From Plotosus lineatus (lineage: Eukaryota; Chordata; Actinopteri; Siluriformes; Plotosidae): 64,000 bases of DNA. The notes under the pieces were generated by a model. That model had not been told where the DNA came from and searched no databases. It saw only the letters and a program-made list of their open reading frames with translations. Shown here one piece after another: positions 10,384 to 20,997 of this stretch (position 1 is its first letter; every line of letters starts with the position of its first letter). The stretch is from NCBI GenBank assembly GCA_024760905.1, contig CM045745.1, positions 4,072,782-4,136,781 of the forward strand, given 5' to 3'. The translations under genes and the position numbers were made by a program.

Positions 10384-10583
10384 GGAAGGGATGAGCAGCT
10401 CCGTGCTCTGCGTGAGGAGAATCTGCAGGCTCAGAGAACATTCCAAAAGAAGCTGGAGACTGAAATGGCCTCAGAAGCAGAGCTTCGGGATGCTGTGGAT
10501 CGACTCAGCCTCAGAAAAGATGAGCTTAAGCAACAACTTCTTGACAAGGAGGCTGAGATGGATGAGCTCAAAAATACATACAG
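10384..10583 (+). CDS. lrrcc1: LRRCC1 coding exon, coiled coil
   Basis: A 200-bp exon between GGTGCAG and GTATTC, starting in phase 0 and ending in phase 2. It encodes GRDEQLRALREENLQAQRTF through KEAEMDELKNTY, a strong heptad pattern. It is among the longest coding pieces in the window, and its phase matches exon 12259-12396. Confidence 0.75.
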
Positions 10584-11075
10584 GTATTCATGTGGTGATG
10601 GACTCTAACTTCATGGTACCAAATTTACCACGTACATTAGGAATGACCAAGAAAACAGGTGGCTTTTTAAAAATAAATTGGTATGTTGGATTGAATACTA
10701 ATTTCCATCTAGGACGACTGTTAAACATGCAAAGTCCAGTTGATGTACTAACAGAGGGCAGTAATCAGGTAGCTGTAACTAAACCTAGACAAATCGACCC
10801 ATGAGCAACACAAGGTTATAAGTGTCATTGGTGTTGTTTTAGAAAAAAGCCTTTGAAATTTTGAAATTGCTTGAAAAATGACCTGATAATACATTTCTCT
10901 GTTTTTCAAAATGTTTGCAGTAAAATTAATGTGCATGAAATGATAACACTCACCTTTTATTTCACTAATGCCACTTATAACCTTGTGTTGCTCATTGGAC
11001 AAAATTCATTTTAGGCAGCATGTCATCACATTTTTATTATTATTAATCCTCAATCTATTTCTTAATTCAGCTACA

Positions 11076-11078
<3 letters not shown>

Positions 11079-11133
<55 letters not shown>
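11079..11133. repeat. (TA)n microsatellite
   Basis: Uninterrupted TA run just upstream of the 11163 transposon. Confidence 0.95.
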
Positions 11134-11136
<3 letters not shown>

Positions 11137-11162
11137 TTTGACTTGCATTTTAATTTCATTTG

Positions 11163-12107
11163 CCGTATTTTCCAGATTATACATCGCTCCGGAGTACAAG
11201 TTGCATTGACCAAAAAATGCATAATAAAGAAGAACAAACATACATAAGTCACACTGGACTATACGTCACAAACTCAAGGAAACTGTCTACCTTGGCTTGG
11301 AAATCTGCTGTCAGGTTTTGTGACGTTGTAGTCCTCGCTCAGATAGAGAGGCGGTTCTGTTGCATGAAGCGGTTACACCAAGAAAGTCCTCACGCAACAT
11401 CATTTATATTCAGATGCTTGACAACTACTGTACTTGGACGTCGAGACGCAACTGCACTGTTGACAAGCCTCTCCCTAAAGCTCAAGCCCCCATATGTGAG
11501 CTCGTTCTTCTAGCTGTGGCCATCTAGCTTTTTAGCCCACGATTAGCTTTTTTTGCTCTCTTCGTTGCAGTAATAATAATCTCTGCTTTTTTGCCCTCAT
11601 GTTACGTTCTTGCGGTTTTGAGTGTAAAAATAAACATGTGAAATTATGTTATTATTATGAACAGATTTATATGGAATAATTTCACTACCTAGACGTGGAG
11701 ACGCAACTGCTCTGTTGACAATCCTCTCCCTGCAGCACGTTGCTCAAGCACCCATGTGCGAGCTCGTTCCTCTAGCTGTGGCCATCTAGCTTTTAGCCTT
11801 TTTTCTTTTCTTCATTGCAGTAGTAATAATCTGAGCTTTTCTCCAGTCCCTGATATGTTTCTTGTTCACTCCAAACTTTCTTTCTGCTGCTTGATTACCA
11901 TTTTTTGCTGCATATTTCACCACTTGCAGCTTGTACTCCTATTCTGCCCTCTTGTAGTTGTGAGTGTAAAAATAACAAACATGTGAAATTATGTCTTACT
12001 ATTTATGACGAGCAGAATTATATGTAACAATGTAATGTGAGTATAAGTCGCATCTTCAGCCAAAGTATGAAAAAAAAAAACTGTGACTTGTAGTCCAGAA
12101 AATACGG
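11163..12107. mobile_element. Non-autonomous DNA transposon with internal tandem duplication
   Basis: Ends CCGTATTTTCCAGATTATAC and its inverse (GTAGTCCAGAAAATACGG) mark terminal inverted repeats; TA follows the right end. Two internal units of about 260 bp (from GACGTCGAGACGCAACTGC near 11439 and GACGTGGAGACGCAACTGC near 11692) repeat in tandem. No transposase is visible. It lies in an LRRCC1 intron. Confidence 0.75.
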
Positions 12108-12258
12108 TATACATCTGAGTAGTTGAGGGTTTAGGGCCCAACGGCTTGGTCTCTTATCAGCAACAGAGCAGCTGTAGCATATTTTTTTCAACATTGGTGA
12201 GCTTCACTTGGTATTAGCACTTAACGGCAACTGCTTTATTTTTCTTAAACTGTGTCAG

Positions 12259-12396
12259 TGCTGCGAGTCGTAAATGGCAGGATAAAACGGACCTGCTGAG
12301 CAAGCTAGAGTGCCAGGTGAAGCGTATGAAGGAGGGATTCGATGCTAAAGAGAAAGCACTACTGGAAGAGAGGGATAAAACTGCCCAAGCACACAA
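12259..12396 (+). CDS. lrrcc1: LRRCC1 coding exon, coiled coil
   Basis: A 138-bp exon between CTGTGTCAG and GTAAGA. In phase 2 it reads S-AASRKWQDKTDLLSKLEC through EERDKTAQAHK, and ends in phase 2. The tryptophan and regular lysine/glutamate pattern fit the conserved C-terminal region of LRRCC1. Confidence 0.76.
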
Positions 12397-12478
12397 GTAA
12401 GAGCAAAAAAGATGAGTGATGGTTACACAGTAGAATGTTCATCTTTGTACTGTACTGACAGCTTGGTATCCATTTTAG

Positions 12479-12614
12479 GGCAGTGGTTGAGAAACTTCAC
12501 TGTGTGGACAACGCTTTTCGTCAACAACTGGAGTCCCTGCAAGCTTCCCATCAGGCCGAGCTGCTTCAATTGGCTAATGACAAACAGAAAGAATTAGAAC
12601 AGGCCAATCGGATG
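12479..12614 (+). CDS. lrrcc1: LRRCC1 coding exon, coiled coil
   Basis: A 136-bp exon between CATTTTAG and GTATTA. It completes the split AAG codon and reads KAVVEKLHCVDNAFRQQLES, then QASHQAELLQLANDKQKELE to ANRM. The AFRQQLE...HQAELLQLANDKQK pattern is what I recall from the LRRCC1 C-terminal region and is the main reason for the gene name. It ends in phase 0, matching the last exon 6.4 kb downstream. Confidence 0.78.
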
Positions 12615-12671
12615 GTATTACAAACAGGAACATATACATATTTGTTACCTAGAAAGATATCAATGCAGCTG

Positions 12672-14474
12672 TGAGGGGGGGCACAAACAAGTGTCCGCCC
12701 TCACGCTGGTCCCAAGCCCAGATAAATGCAGAGGGTTGTGACAGGAAGGGCACCCAGCATAAAACTTTTTCCAGAATACAAAATGCAAACCGTAAAGAGA
12801 ACTTTCATACTGGATTGGTCGAGGCCCGGGTTAACAACGACCGCCATCAGTTAACCAACAGGGTGCTGGTGGAAATTGGACTACTATTGATCAAAGAAGG
12901 AGAGGTCGAAGAAGGAGAGGCGGGAGGTGTGTTCTTAGGCAGAGAGAGAAGAGGAAAAGCATGAGTCTAGGACTGAGAGTAGGGACTTTGAATGTTGGAA
13001 CTATGACAGGAAAAGGTAGAGAGCTGGCTGACATGATGCAAAGGAGGAAGGTGGGCTGAACACTGTGTGTTCAGGAGACCACGTGGAAAGGTAGCAAGGC
13101 CAGAAGCTGAGGATCGGGGTTTAAGCTGTTTTTTCATGGTGTGGATGGAAAGAGAAATGGAGTAGGAGTCAGTGTGGAGAAGTGTGCTTGTGCCCATTTT
13201 TAAGAACAAGGGAGATCTGCAGAGTTGTGGCTATATGAGCCACACAATGAAGTTATGGGAATAAATAATGGAAGCCAGACTAAGGGCAGAGGTCAGCATT
13301 TGTGAACAACAGTTTGGTTTCATGCCAAGAAAGAGCACCACAGATGCAGTGTTTGCTTTGAGGATGTTAATAGAGAAGTACAGAGAAGGTCAGAAGGAGC
13401 TGCATTGTGCCTTTGTGGATCTGGAGAAAACATATGACAGGGTGCCGAGAGAGGACCTGTGGTATTGCATGAGGAAGTCTGGAGTGGCAGAGAAGTATGT
13501 TAGAGTGGTGCAGGACATGTATGAGAGATGTAAGACAGTGGTGAGGTGCACTGTCGGTGTGACAGAAGAAATTTTTGGAGGTGGGACTGCATCAAGGGTC
13601 AGCTCTGAGCCCCTTCCTATTTGCTATGGTGATGGACAGGCTGACAGACGAGATTAGACAAGAATCTCCATGGACTATGATGTTTGCAGATGACATTGTG
13701 ATCTGTAGTGAGAGCAAAGAACAAGTGCAGGAAAATCTAGAGCGGTGGAGGTATGCCCTGGAAAGGAGAGGAATGAAGGTTAGCCTCAGTAAAACAGAAT
13801 ACATGTGTGTGAACAACAAGGACCCAAGAGGAATGGTGAGGTTACAGGGAGCAGAGATAAAGAAGGTGGAGGATTTTAAGTACTTAAGGCTCAACAATCC
13901 AGAGCAATGGAGAGTGTGGAAAAGAGGTGAAGAAGCGAGTGCAGGCAGGTTGGAATGGTTGGAGAAAAGTATCCGGTGTGATGTGTGATAGCAAGGTATT
14001 GGCAAGAATGAAAAGAAAAGTATACAAGACGGTGATGAGGCCAGCGATGTTGTATGGTTTAGAAACAGTGGCCCTGGGGAAAAGAGAAGGAGGCAGAGCT
14101 GGAGGTAGCAGAGATGAAAATGTTGAGGTTCTCTTTGGGAGTAACAAGGATGGATAGGATCAGGAATGAGTACATCAGAGGGACAGCACATGTTAGGAGG
14201 TTTTGGAGACCTCACCCTGTCAGAGAGGCTAGATTGAGATGGTTTGGACATGTACAGAGGAGGTATAGTGAGTATATTGTTAGTAGGATGCTGAGGTTGG
14301 AACGACCAGGCAGAAGGCCGAGAGGAAGACCAAAGAGAAGATTTATGGATGTGGTGAAGGAGGACATGAAGGTAGTTGGAGTAAGAGTTGAAGATGCAGA
14401 GAATAGGGTGAGATGGAGGCGGATGGTTTGCTGTGGTGACCCCTGAAGGGAAAATCTGAAAGGAGAAGAAGACG
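12672..14474 (+). mobile_element. RTE-clade LINE, internally deleted copy
   Basis: Starts with the RTE leader (ACAAGTGTCCGCCCTCACGC), then the endonuclease N-terminus (LNVGTMTGKGRELADMMQRR) near 12961. It jumps near 13175 into the reverse transcriptase and ends with GGCGGATGGTTTGCTGTGGTGACCCCTGAAGG...AGAAGAAG. Most of the endonuclease and the linker are deleted. It lies in the last LRRCC1 intron. Confidence 0.9.
13180..14446 (+). pseudogene. RTE LINE reverse transcriptase remnant
   Basis: RT segments are readable in three frames: FGFMPRKSTTDAVFALRMLI, LEKTYDRVPRED, GLHQGSALSPFLFAMVMDRL, and the catalytic FADDIVI (both aspartates kept). After the RT core come the C-terminal blocks RIRNEYIRGTAHV and EARLRWFGHVQRR. 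Frameshifts near 13575, 13930 and 14110 break the frame. Confidence 0.92.
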
Positions 14475-14769
14475 ACCTAGAAAGATATCACTGTTAAATT
14501 TATAGTTGAGGTTATTCAGTGTGTTTTGGTGGTTGGCAGTTGTGAATACATGTCAGGATTCCTTTAGGGCAATTTCTAGTATGCAGTGTTTAGTCTGTTT
14601 GAATCAAACTTTGGTGAATTTATTCAATTCTTCATTCATTTTGGAGCACTTTGGGACATGATAATGAAAATAGAGATTCCATCCTTTTCAAAACAAAAGA
14701 ATACAGGCCCCGGACTATGTGGTTTCTTGCTGTGCATCGGGAACACAGAATCGTGTATCATATCATATT

Positions 14770-14925
14770 CTCCCTGTGCATGTGTAGGTTTCTTCTGAAT
14801 ATTCCGGTTTCCTCCCACAGGACAAAACCATGTTGTTCCAAATCATCCCTGGGTGTGAGTGTCTGAGAGCACCAGCCTCCCCGTGACCATAATTAGGATT
14901 ATGCATCTTAGAAAATAAATGAACA
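14770..14925 (+). mobile_element. SINE fragment with ATTAGGATTA tail
   Basis: CCGGTTTCCTCCCACAGGAC and CACCAGCCTCCCCGTGACC...ATTAGGATTATGCA match a common fish SINE body and tail also seen at 36165-36320 and 37125-37425. Confidence 0.6.
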
Positions 14926-15136
14926 AATCTTTCACAATATAGTGGGTTGCAAAATTATTCACACTTTTCCATATTTTGTTACTAAAAATTGTCAATATAA
15001 ATATAACAATTGTGGTCCGCTTCAGAATACAGTAGGCCCTCGACATTCGCGGGGTTGTGGATGCGAATTCTGTACCCGGAAGTAAAACCCCATGTATCGT
15101 CACATGCGCGAATGAGCAGCCAGAAGTAAAATACTA

Positions 15137-16381
15137 CAGTGGTATGAAAAAGTATCTGAACCTTTTGGAATTTCTCACATTTCTGCATAAAATCACTGTC
15201 AAATGTGATCTTATCTTTGTCAAAATTACACAGATGAAAAAAACAGTCTCTGCTTTAACTAAAACCACACAAACATTTATAGGTTTTCATATTTTAATGA
15301 GGATAGCATGCAAACAATGACAGAAGGGGGAGGAATAAGTAACAACCCTCACATTTAATATTTAATATTTTGTGCCCCCCCCCTTAGTTGTCCAGGCCCC
15401 AAGGTAGCAAAACAGCCCCAAACCATGATGCACCCTCCACCATGCTTCACGGTGGGGATGAGGTGTTGATGTTGGTGAGCTGTTCCATTTTTCCTCCACA
15501 CATGATGTTGTGTGTTCCTCCCAAACAGTTCAACTTTGGTTTCATCAGTCCACAAAATATTTTGCCAAAACTCCTGTGGAGTGTCCAAGTGCCTTTTTGC
15601 GAACATTAAACGAGCAACAATGTTTTTTTTAGACAGCAGTGGCTTCCTCCTTGGAGTCCTCCCATGAACACCATTCTTGGCCATTGTTTTACATATAGTT
15701 GATGTGTGCACAGAGATATTGGACTGTGCCAGTGATTTCTGTAAGTCTTTAGCAGACACTCTAGGGTTTTTTTTTTTACCTCTCTGAGTATTCTGCGCTG
15801 AACTCTTGGCGTCATCTTTGGTGGACGGCCACTCCATTGGAAGAGAAGCAACAGTGCCAAACTCTCTCCATTTGTAGACAACTTCTCTGACTGTCGATTG
15901 ATGAACATCCAGACTTTTAGAGATGGTTTTATATCCTTTCCCAGCTTTATACAAATCAACAATGCTTGATTGCAGGTCTTCAGACAGTTCTTTTGAGCGA
16001 GCCATGGTGCACATCAGACAATGTTTCTCATCAAGACAATTCTTACCAGGTGTGTGTTTTATAGTGGGCAGGGCAGCATTAAGCCACTCATCAGTGATTG
16101 GGCACACACCTGACTTAAATTTTTGTTAAAAATTGGTTTCAATTGCTCTTTAAGTCTCCTTAGGCAGAGGGTTCAGTTACTTATTCCTCCCCCTTCTGTC
16201 ATTGTTTGCATGCTATCCTCATTAAAATATGAAACCCTATAAATGTTTGGTTGGTTTTATTTAAAGCAGACACTGTTTTTTTATCTGTGTGCTTTTGGCA
16301 AAGATCAGATCACATTTGATGGTAATTTTATGCAGAAATGTGAGAAATTCCAAAAGGTTCAGATACTTTCTCATACCACTG
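15137..16381 (-). mobile_element. Tc1-like transposon, internally deleted
   Basis: Inverted ends of about 220 bp start CAGTGGTATGAAAAAGTATC. TA flanks both sides (15135-15136, 16382-16383). The uninterrupted target AAATACTATGTATCTATT survives in the related element at 21747-21764, which proves the insertion boundaries. At 1.25 kb it is shorter than a usual 1.6-kb element because the 3' half of the transposase gene is gone. Confidence 0.95.
15370..16005 (-). pseudogene. Tc1 transposase, C-terminal half missing
   Basis: Open minus-strand frame starting MARSKELSEDLQSSIVDLYK with the helix-turn-helix KTISKSLDVHQSTVREVV. It continues to the first catalytic D in LWTDETKVELFG and the WGCFA block, then ends where the element was deleted. 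The second D and the E of the DDE triad are absent, so the product cannot catalyse transposition. Confidence 0.92.
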
Positions 16382-17072
16382 TATGTATCTATTACATGCG
16401 CTAAAATATGCTTCTTAAACACATTCTACAGACAGTCTTACTCATTAATTCAGTATTAATGTAGTAATGATTAAGAAAACTATTTTTTTTACTGTGATAT
16501 TTATTGATAATAAAATATAAACATTATACAGCATACATATAAAAACACCTTTCAATGCATTGTTTTTGGAAAAACATACAGCACTGTAGTTTTCAAAAAT
16601 GGCCACTAGGGGAACGTATTGCATTAGGCATTAGACGACTGAATTCAGGTATTAACTGTATTAAGTCCGAGCAGCTCAGCCACGCCCCTCAGCCGGGGAG
16701 TACAAAACAGAATTTTTAGAGTGAGAAAGTTAGAGTGCGTTACAAACCAATGACGCGGTGATGTCAGTTAATCCTCTGGCACAGAGGTGAGCATGCTTTT
16801 GTTTATTGGGAGTAAATGAGAATAGTGAATTCAGGTGTGTGCTGCCGAGCAGCTCAGCCACGCCCCTCAGTCGAAGCGGAGAGTAAACATTTAGAGGCAC
16901 AGCGCCAAAATCAAAGTCACCCAAAGCACAGACCATAACAAAACGGACATAAAAGAACAAGAAATGTAATAAATTGGATAAACAAAACAAAATGAGAAAC
17001 ATGCTACACCACAGTAAATAAAAGCTAACACACAAACATTTTCAACATTACCTTATGTCATGTACTGGAAAT

Positions 17073-17428
17073 TCTGTCTGTCTTCCTTTCGGCTTTTTCC
17101 CTTTTTTACTCGGGAGTCGCCACAGCGAATCAGCTGATTTGCACGTTTGATTTGGCAGAGGTTTTTACGTCGGATGCCCTTCCTGTCACAACCCTTTTAG
17201 CAAGGGACAGAAACACGCTGACGACTTTGCAGCCTACTCTTTACGAAAATCAGCAATGGTTCTATTACATGCCTCTCACCATAGACAGTGAGAGACATGG
17301 CCTGCCTTTGATAACCCAGTTAGCTGCACTGGGGAGGACAGTGACAACCATGTGGAGACTGGGACTCGAACCCCCAACCTTTGGATCAGTGATCCAGCGC
17401 CTTATACCACTAGACCACCACTGCCCCC
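17073..17428 (-). mobile_element. tRNA-headed SINE with RTE-type tail, minus strand
   Basis: Inverse complement of the 9403 and 40835 copies: tail first (CTTTCGGCTTTTTCCC...GGAGTCGCCACAGCG), head last (GGACTCGAACCCCC ... ACCACTGCCCC). Inserted in the 15030-17816 Tigger-like element. Confidence 0.9.
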
Positions 17429-17860
17429 TGGAATAATAATTGAAAAAGACTTTAATAGTGGAGCATTTTACAACAGTTCAGACGATTATTCCTCTTCAGG
17501 CACTTCAGAGGAAACTGTTGTTTCTTACGGAGAAAGTCTTATTTGTTCAGAAGAGACATCCAAGGTCATTACCTTTTTCTGGTTCTTAGCAGGCGTTTGA
17601 GTGACATCATAGAACTTAACTGGTAATTAAAACACACTAAAAAAGGCTCATTGACAACTTGTGTGCGAATGAGGAAAAAGGGGCGTTACATCATCTCAAC
17701 CAATCAACAGGAAGGAGCACAGTTATTGGCTGAATTTGAATCATGTGCGAGCTGCTCGGCAGTCCGCAAATACTCAAACCGTGAGTGCAAAACCGCGAAT
17801 AGTCAAGGGCCTACTGTAATGCCTTTTGCATTTAGGTTAAAAAACCCTTACCACATATGT

Positions 17861-18096
17861 GAGGCGCTCCACCGAATAGGCGCTTATCGCAAGTGACATA
17901 TGGTGCCTGTGAGACAAAGCGCGGCTTATCCGGACTTCCGATCTTTCAAGTGAGCAAGTGTGCGTTGAAAACTTGTTTAGTACTCAACCTTCACTTGCTC
18001 ACCTGAAAGATCGTAAGTCCGGATAAGCTGCGTTTTGTCTCACAAGCACCATACGTCACTTCCGACAAGCGCCTACATTCGGTGGAGCGCCTCACA
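17861..18096. mobile_element. Foldback (palindromic) MITE
   Basis: Two arms of about 105 bp are near-perfect inverse complements: GTGAGGCGCTCCACCGAATA...TCAAGTGAGCAAGTG (17861-17966) and CACTTGCTCACCTGAAAGAT...GGTGGAGCGCCTCAC (17988-18096). The roughly 20-bp spacer contains TTGTTTAGTACTC. A single arm recurs at 35785-35886. Confidence 0.88.
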
Positions 18097-18652
18097 TATT
18101 TGCTGTCTCTCTGAGTGGTCCATAAGATGTTAAATTTTTATTTTTTCATTTTTTATAAACTTAGCCTGTTTTAAACTTCTTCAGTCTTATTCCTGACCAG
18201 TTCTGTGTGTTCCCTGAGCATCATGATGTTTGTTCACTAATGTTTTCTGACAAATTCCAGATTAGATTACACACAGGTGGTCTCTGATGAGGTGGCTCGA
18301 TTTGATTTAGGCGTGTCAGACTAAACGGGGGATGAATACTTGAATGGCATGAATGGCACACTTTTCATATTGTTATTTGTTTAAAAAAATGAGAACCATG
18401 TATCATTTTCTTTCCACGTCACAGTTGCGTGCCATTTTATAGTAGTCAATCATATAACATCCCCAAAATATACCTCCGCTTGTGGTTGTGCTGTGACAAA
18501 ATGCGGAAAAGTTATATACATTTGAAAGCCTCTGTGTAATTGTTTGTACACTCAGCTCTAATCAGCTAAGCGCTAATCCCCTTCCTTTAACCCTTTAAGT
18601 TCATTTCTTATTGTGTTATACTTACTTCCTTGGACAAAAATATAGATTTTGG

Positions 18653-18990
18653 ACCTGGTGGTAAAGGGTGCTGGATCACTGATCCTAAGGTTGGGGGTTC
18701 GAGTCCCACTCTCCACAAGGTTGTCACTGTCCCCACAGTGCAGCTAACTGGGTTATCAAAGGCGGGCCATGTGTCTCACTGTCTATGATGAGAGGTTCAC
18801 GTAAAATAACCATTGCTGACTTTTGTAAAGAGGAGCTGCAAAGCCGTCAGCGTGTTTCTGTCCCTTGCTAAAGGGTTGTGTCAGTAAGGGCATCCGACGT
18901 TCAAACCTATGAACCAAATCAAACGTGCGAATCATTCGCTGTGGCGACCCCTGAAAAAGGGAAAAAGCTGAAAGGAAAAGATAAAATTTC
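18653..18990 (+). mobile_element. tRNA-headed SINE with RTE-type tail
   Basis: Head GGACCTGGTGGTAAAGGG slightly shortened, B-box GGTTCGAGTCCC, common body, and tail CGCTGTGGCGACCCCTGAAA...AGCTGAAAGG. It lies 50 bp before the last LRRCC1 exon. Confidence 0.88.
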
Positions 18991-19038
18991 AAGGCTGTTT
19001 ACCCCAGAAGGTTAAATGCTGTTGGACTCTTTCTACAG

Positions 19039-19149
19039 GTGTTTCAGGTGGAGGATGAGATGAGGTACCTGCTGGAGGAAACTGAGAGCAAGAAGAATGC
19101 AATGGAGGAGAAAATGAGACGTCTCACCAGTGTGCTTAAGGACTTCTAA
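19039..19149 (+). CDS. lrrcc1: LRRCC1 terminal coding exon
   Basis: Acceptor TTTCTACAG, then phase-0 coding sequence VFQVEDEMRYLLEETESKKN, then AMEEKMRRLTSVLKDF and a TAA at 19147-19149. The E-x-EMR-x-LLEET-x-x-KK-x-MEEK pattern fits the conserved LRRCC1 C-terminus. All seven exons join without a stop or frameshift, so the host gene looks intact here. The 3' UTR runs into the MITE at 19461; no clear polyadenylation signal was seen before it. Confidence 0.8.
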   Translation: MFQVEDEMRYLLEETESKKNAMEEKMRRLTSVLKDF

Positions 19150-19460
19150 TCACATAGCTCTGTTTTTAAATGACATAATGAAATATTTATCATGAGCCTT
19201 ATTGTCCATATTATATCAGTGGTGCACTCTGTTTGTAAAAGTGTATTTGTTGTTTACTTTGGCACTGGACACCCTAAGCCTGAAGGACTGTGGTTTCAGA
19301 AAGATGACAGAAAGAGGTGCGCACACAGCTCAAGATCAATTCGAATCTGAGGGAAGTGTTTCCGGGTCCTGTGAGGATGTTGGGGGGCTGACCTGTTCCT
19401 TTTTGTCCTCACCCTTTGTGGGTTTTTTTCTTTTCTGCAGTGTGATGAGTCATGAGTATA

Positions 19461-19910
19461 CACAGGGATCCCTCACTTTCCAAGGTTAATTGTGACCGAG
19501 ATTCCCCCCGCGACCACCAAATTTCACGAAGTATGACGTAGAGGTACATGTATATATAATATCAATAAATACATATTTAATGCTATAAATGCTTATATAA
19601 CAAACATTCAAAAATAATGTATAAGATGTAAATTAAATATAAATACACACATACAGACACACACTCCGATGTGGACCTCACAAAAATGTAAGTAGTTTTG
19701 ATGGGGGGTTTTCGGGTGTTTTTTTGGTTTTGTTTTGTTTTTTGCATAATTGGCCTTGTTTTGCGACATTTTCTTGAATCTTTTCCATAGTCTTCCTTAA
19801 TTTCCTTATTTTTTAATTCGATGAATATTTAAATAAAAAAAAAAAAAAAAAAACAACGCGATGCACTGAAGCTGCATGAAGTGAAGCACGAAGTAGCGAG
19901 GGATCCCCTG
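19461..19910. mobile_element. Tigger-like MITE
   Basis: CACAGGGATCCCTCACTTTC at the left and inverse GAGGGATCCCCTG at the right, both flanked by TA. About 450 bp, non-coding, between LRRCC1 and E2F5. Confidence 0.7.
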
Positions 19911-20112
19911 TACTCCCCAGCCTCAAACTCTGAGGGCTCATAAGATGGCCATTCAGCAGGAAATAGCCTCTGTTTCACCCAACATAACTGGTCAAGCCAG
20001 GCTCCAGAAATCACATCTAAATCGGTTCATGCAATTATAGACACCACTCGAAGGATGTCCTCTTTAAAACATAATGAAGACAAACTATTGAGTGGAGTGT
20101 GCAAATAATTTG

Positions 20113-20116
<4 letters not shown>

Positions 20117-20161
<45 letters not shown>
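20117..20161. repeat. (TA)n microsatellite
   Basis: Uninterrupted TA run in the LRRCC1-E2F5 intergenic region. Confidence 0.95.
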
Positions 20162-20168
<7 letters not shown>

Positions 20169-20665
20169 ATAATATATATTTTTTTCATTTACCGTTTTAT
20201 ACGTCACACTGTATGGATCTTTATACCTGTATGTACCTTAAACACACACATATTGAGTGTTTGCAGTGGAAGGTTGCAGATTGACGTACAAAACAAGGCC
20301 GCAGTGAACGACGTCATCTCAGCAGCAACGAAAACCAGTTTAGGGTTATTATCCTGTTAATTTTGTACATACAGCCAGTTTTCAAAATATAAGACTGTAG
20401 TTTGATTTTAGCAGTGGTTTTCTGATGTATCTCAAATTTAAAACTTTTTGTAAAATATAATTTTAATACTATACTGTATTGTAATCTGTGTTGACGTTCA
20501 ACGAATGACTGTTTTTCCTCAGATCTTTGAGATAATCAATTTAACAATTTTGGTTCTTTTCGCATTTCACATTTATCCTAAACTTTGTAAAATTAAGTAA
20601 ACAGGTTTAAAACGTTTTGTTTGACGTTTCAGTTTGTGTGTGTGCTTTTAGAGCAAGTCCACTAT

Positions 20666-20690
20666 GGTTGCTAAGGTCACTATAGCAACC
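20666..20690. promoter_or_regulatory. Perfect dyad in the E2F5 upstream region, X-box-like arms
   Basis: GGTTGCTA and TAGCAACC are exact inverse complements around a 9-bp spacer, about 180 bp upstream of the E2F5 start codon. The arms resemble RFX half-sites, but RFX X-boxes usually have 0-3 bp between halves, so the match is suggestive only. Confidence 0.3.
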
Positions 20691-20804
20691 TCATTTCCGT
20701 TAATTGAACCCTCCAGCTAAGGTAAAAGGAACCGTGAGTGAGTTTATAGTTCCTTAGCTGTGATTACTGAGTGTAATGTAATGAGCAGTGTTTCCTCTGA
20801 GCCG

Positions 20805-20806
<2 letters not shown>

Positions 20807-20835
<29 letters not shown>
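20807..20835. repeat. (TC)n tract in the E2F5 5' UTR/promoter
   Basis: Uninterrupted TC run ending 34 bp before the E2F5 ATG. Polypyrimidine tracts of this kind are common at vertebrate promoters. Confidence 0.9.
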
Positions 20836-20841
<6 letters not shown>

Positions 20842-20868
20842 GGACCGGGTTCTGTGGAGTGAGGTACC

Positions 20869-20997
20869 ATGGCTGAGGCGAACATTCGGCATGTAGTTCC
20901 AAATAGCTCCAGTCGTCGTGAGAAGAGTGTAGGACTCCTAGCTGTCAAATTCGTCACATTGCTTCGAGATGTTAGAGATGGCATTCTCGATTTAAAC
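20869..20997 (+). CDS. e2f5: E2F5 first coding exon
   Basis: ATG 20869 opens MAEANIRHVVPNSSSRREKS, then VGLLAVKFVTLLRDVRDGIL and DLN, before a GTGATA donor (phase 0). SSR-EKS-x-GLL-x-KFV-x-LL is the conserved start of the E2F4/E2F5 DNA-binding region, and the break after DL-N is where the next exon (AADTL...) would join. E2F5 is a repressive E2F that dimerises with DP proteins and binds pocket proteins; it also acts in multiciliated cell formation. LRRCC1 just upstream matches the human order. The GTGATA donor is weak but GT-type. Confidence 0.85.

Larger units (their letters stand above)
15030..17816 (+). mobile_element. Tigger-like element split by a Tc1 and a SINE
   Basis: Terminal inverted repeats CAGTAGGCCCTCGACATTCG and CGAATAGTCAAGGGCCTACTG are flanked by TA (15028-15029, 17817-17818). 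A Tc1 (15137-16381) and a minus-strand SINE (17073-17428) are inserted. Related copies lie at 21661-22727, 34848-35890 and 40690-41540. Remaining sequence is non-coding apart from a possible transposase tail on the minus strand near 17450-17620. Confidence 0.85.

Noticed and set aside
13592..14251. 219-codon minus-strand frame
   Set aside because: Antisense of an RTE copy.
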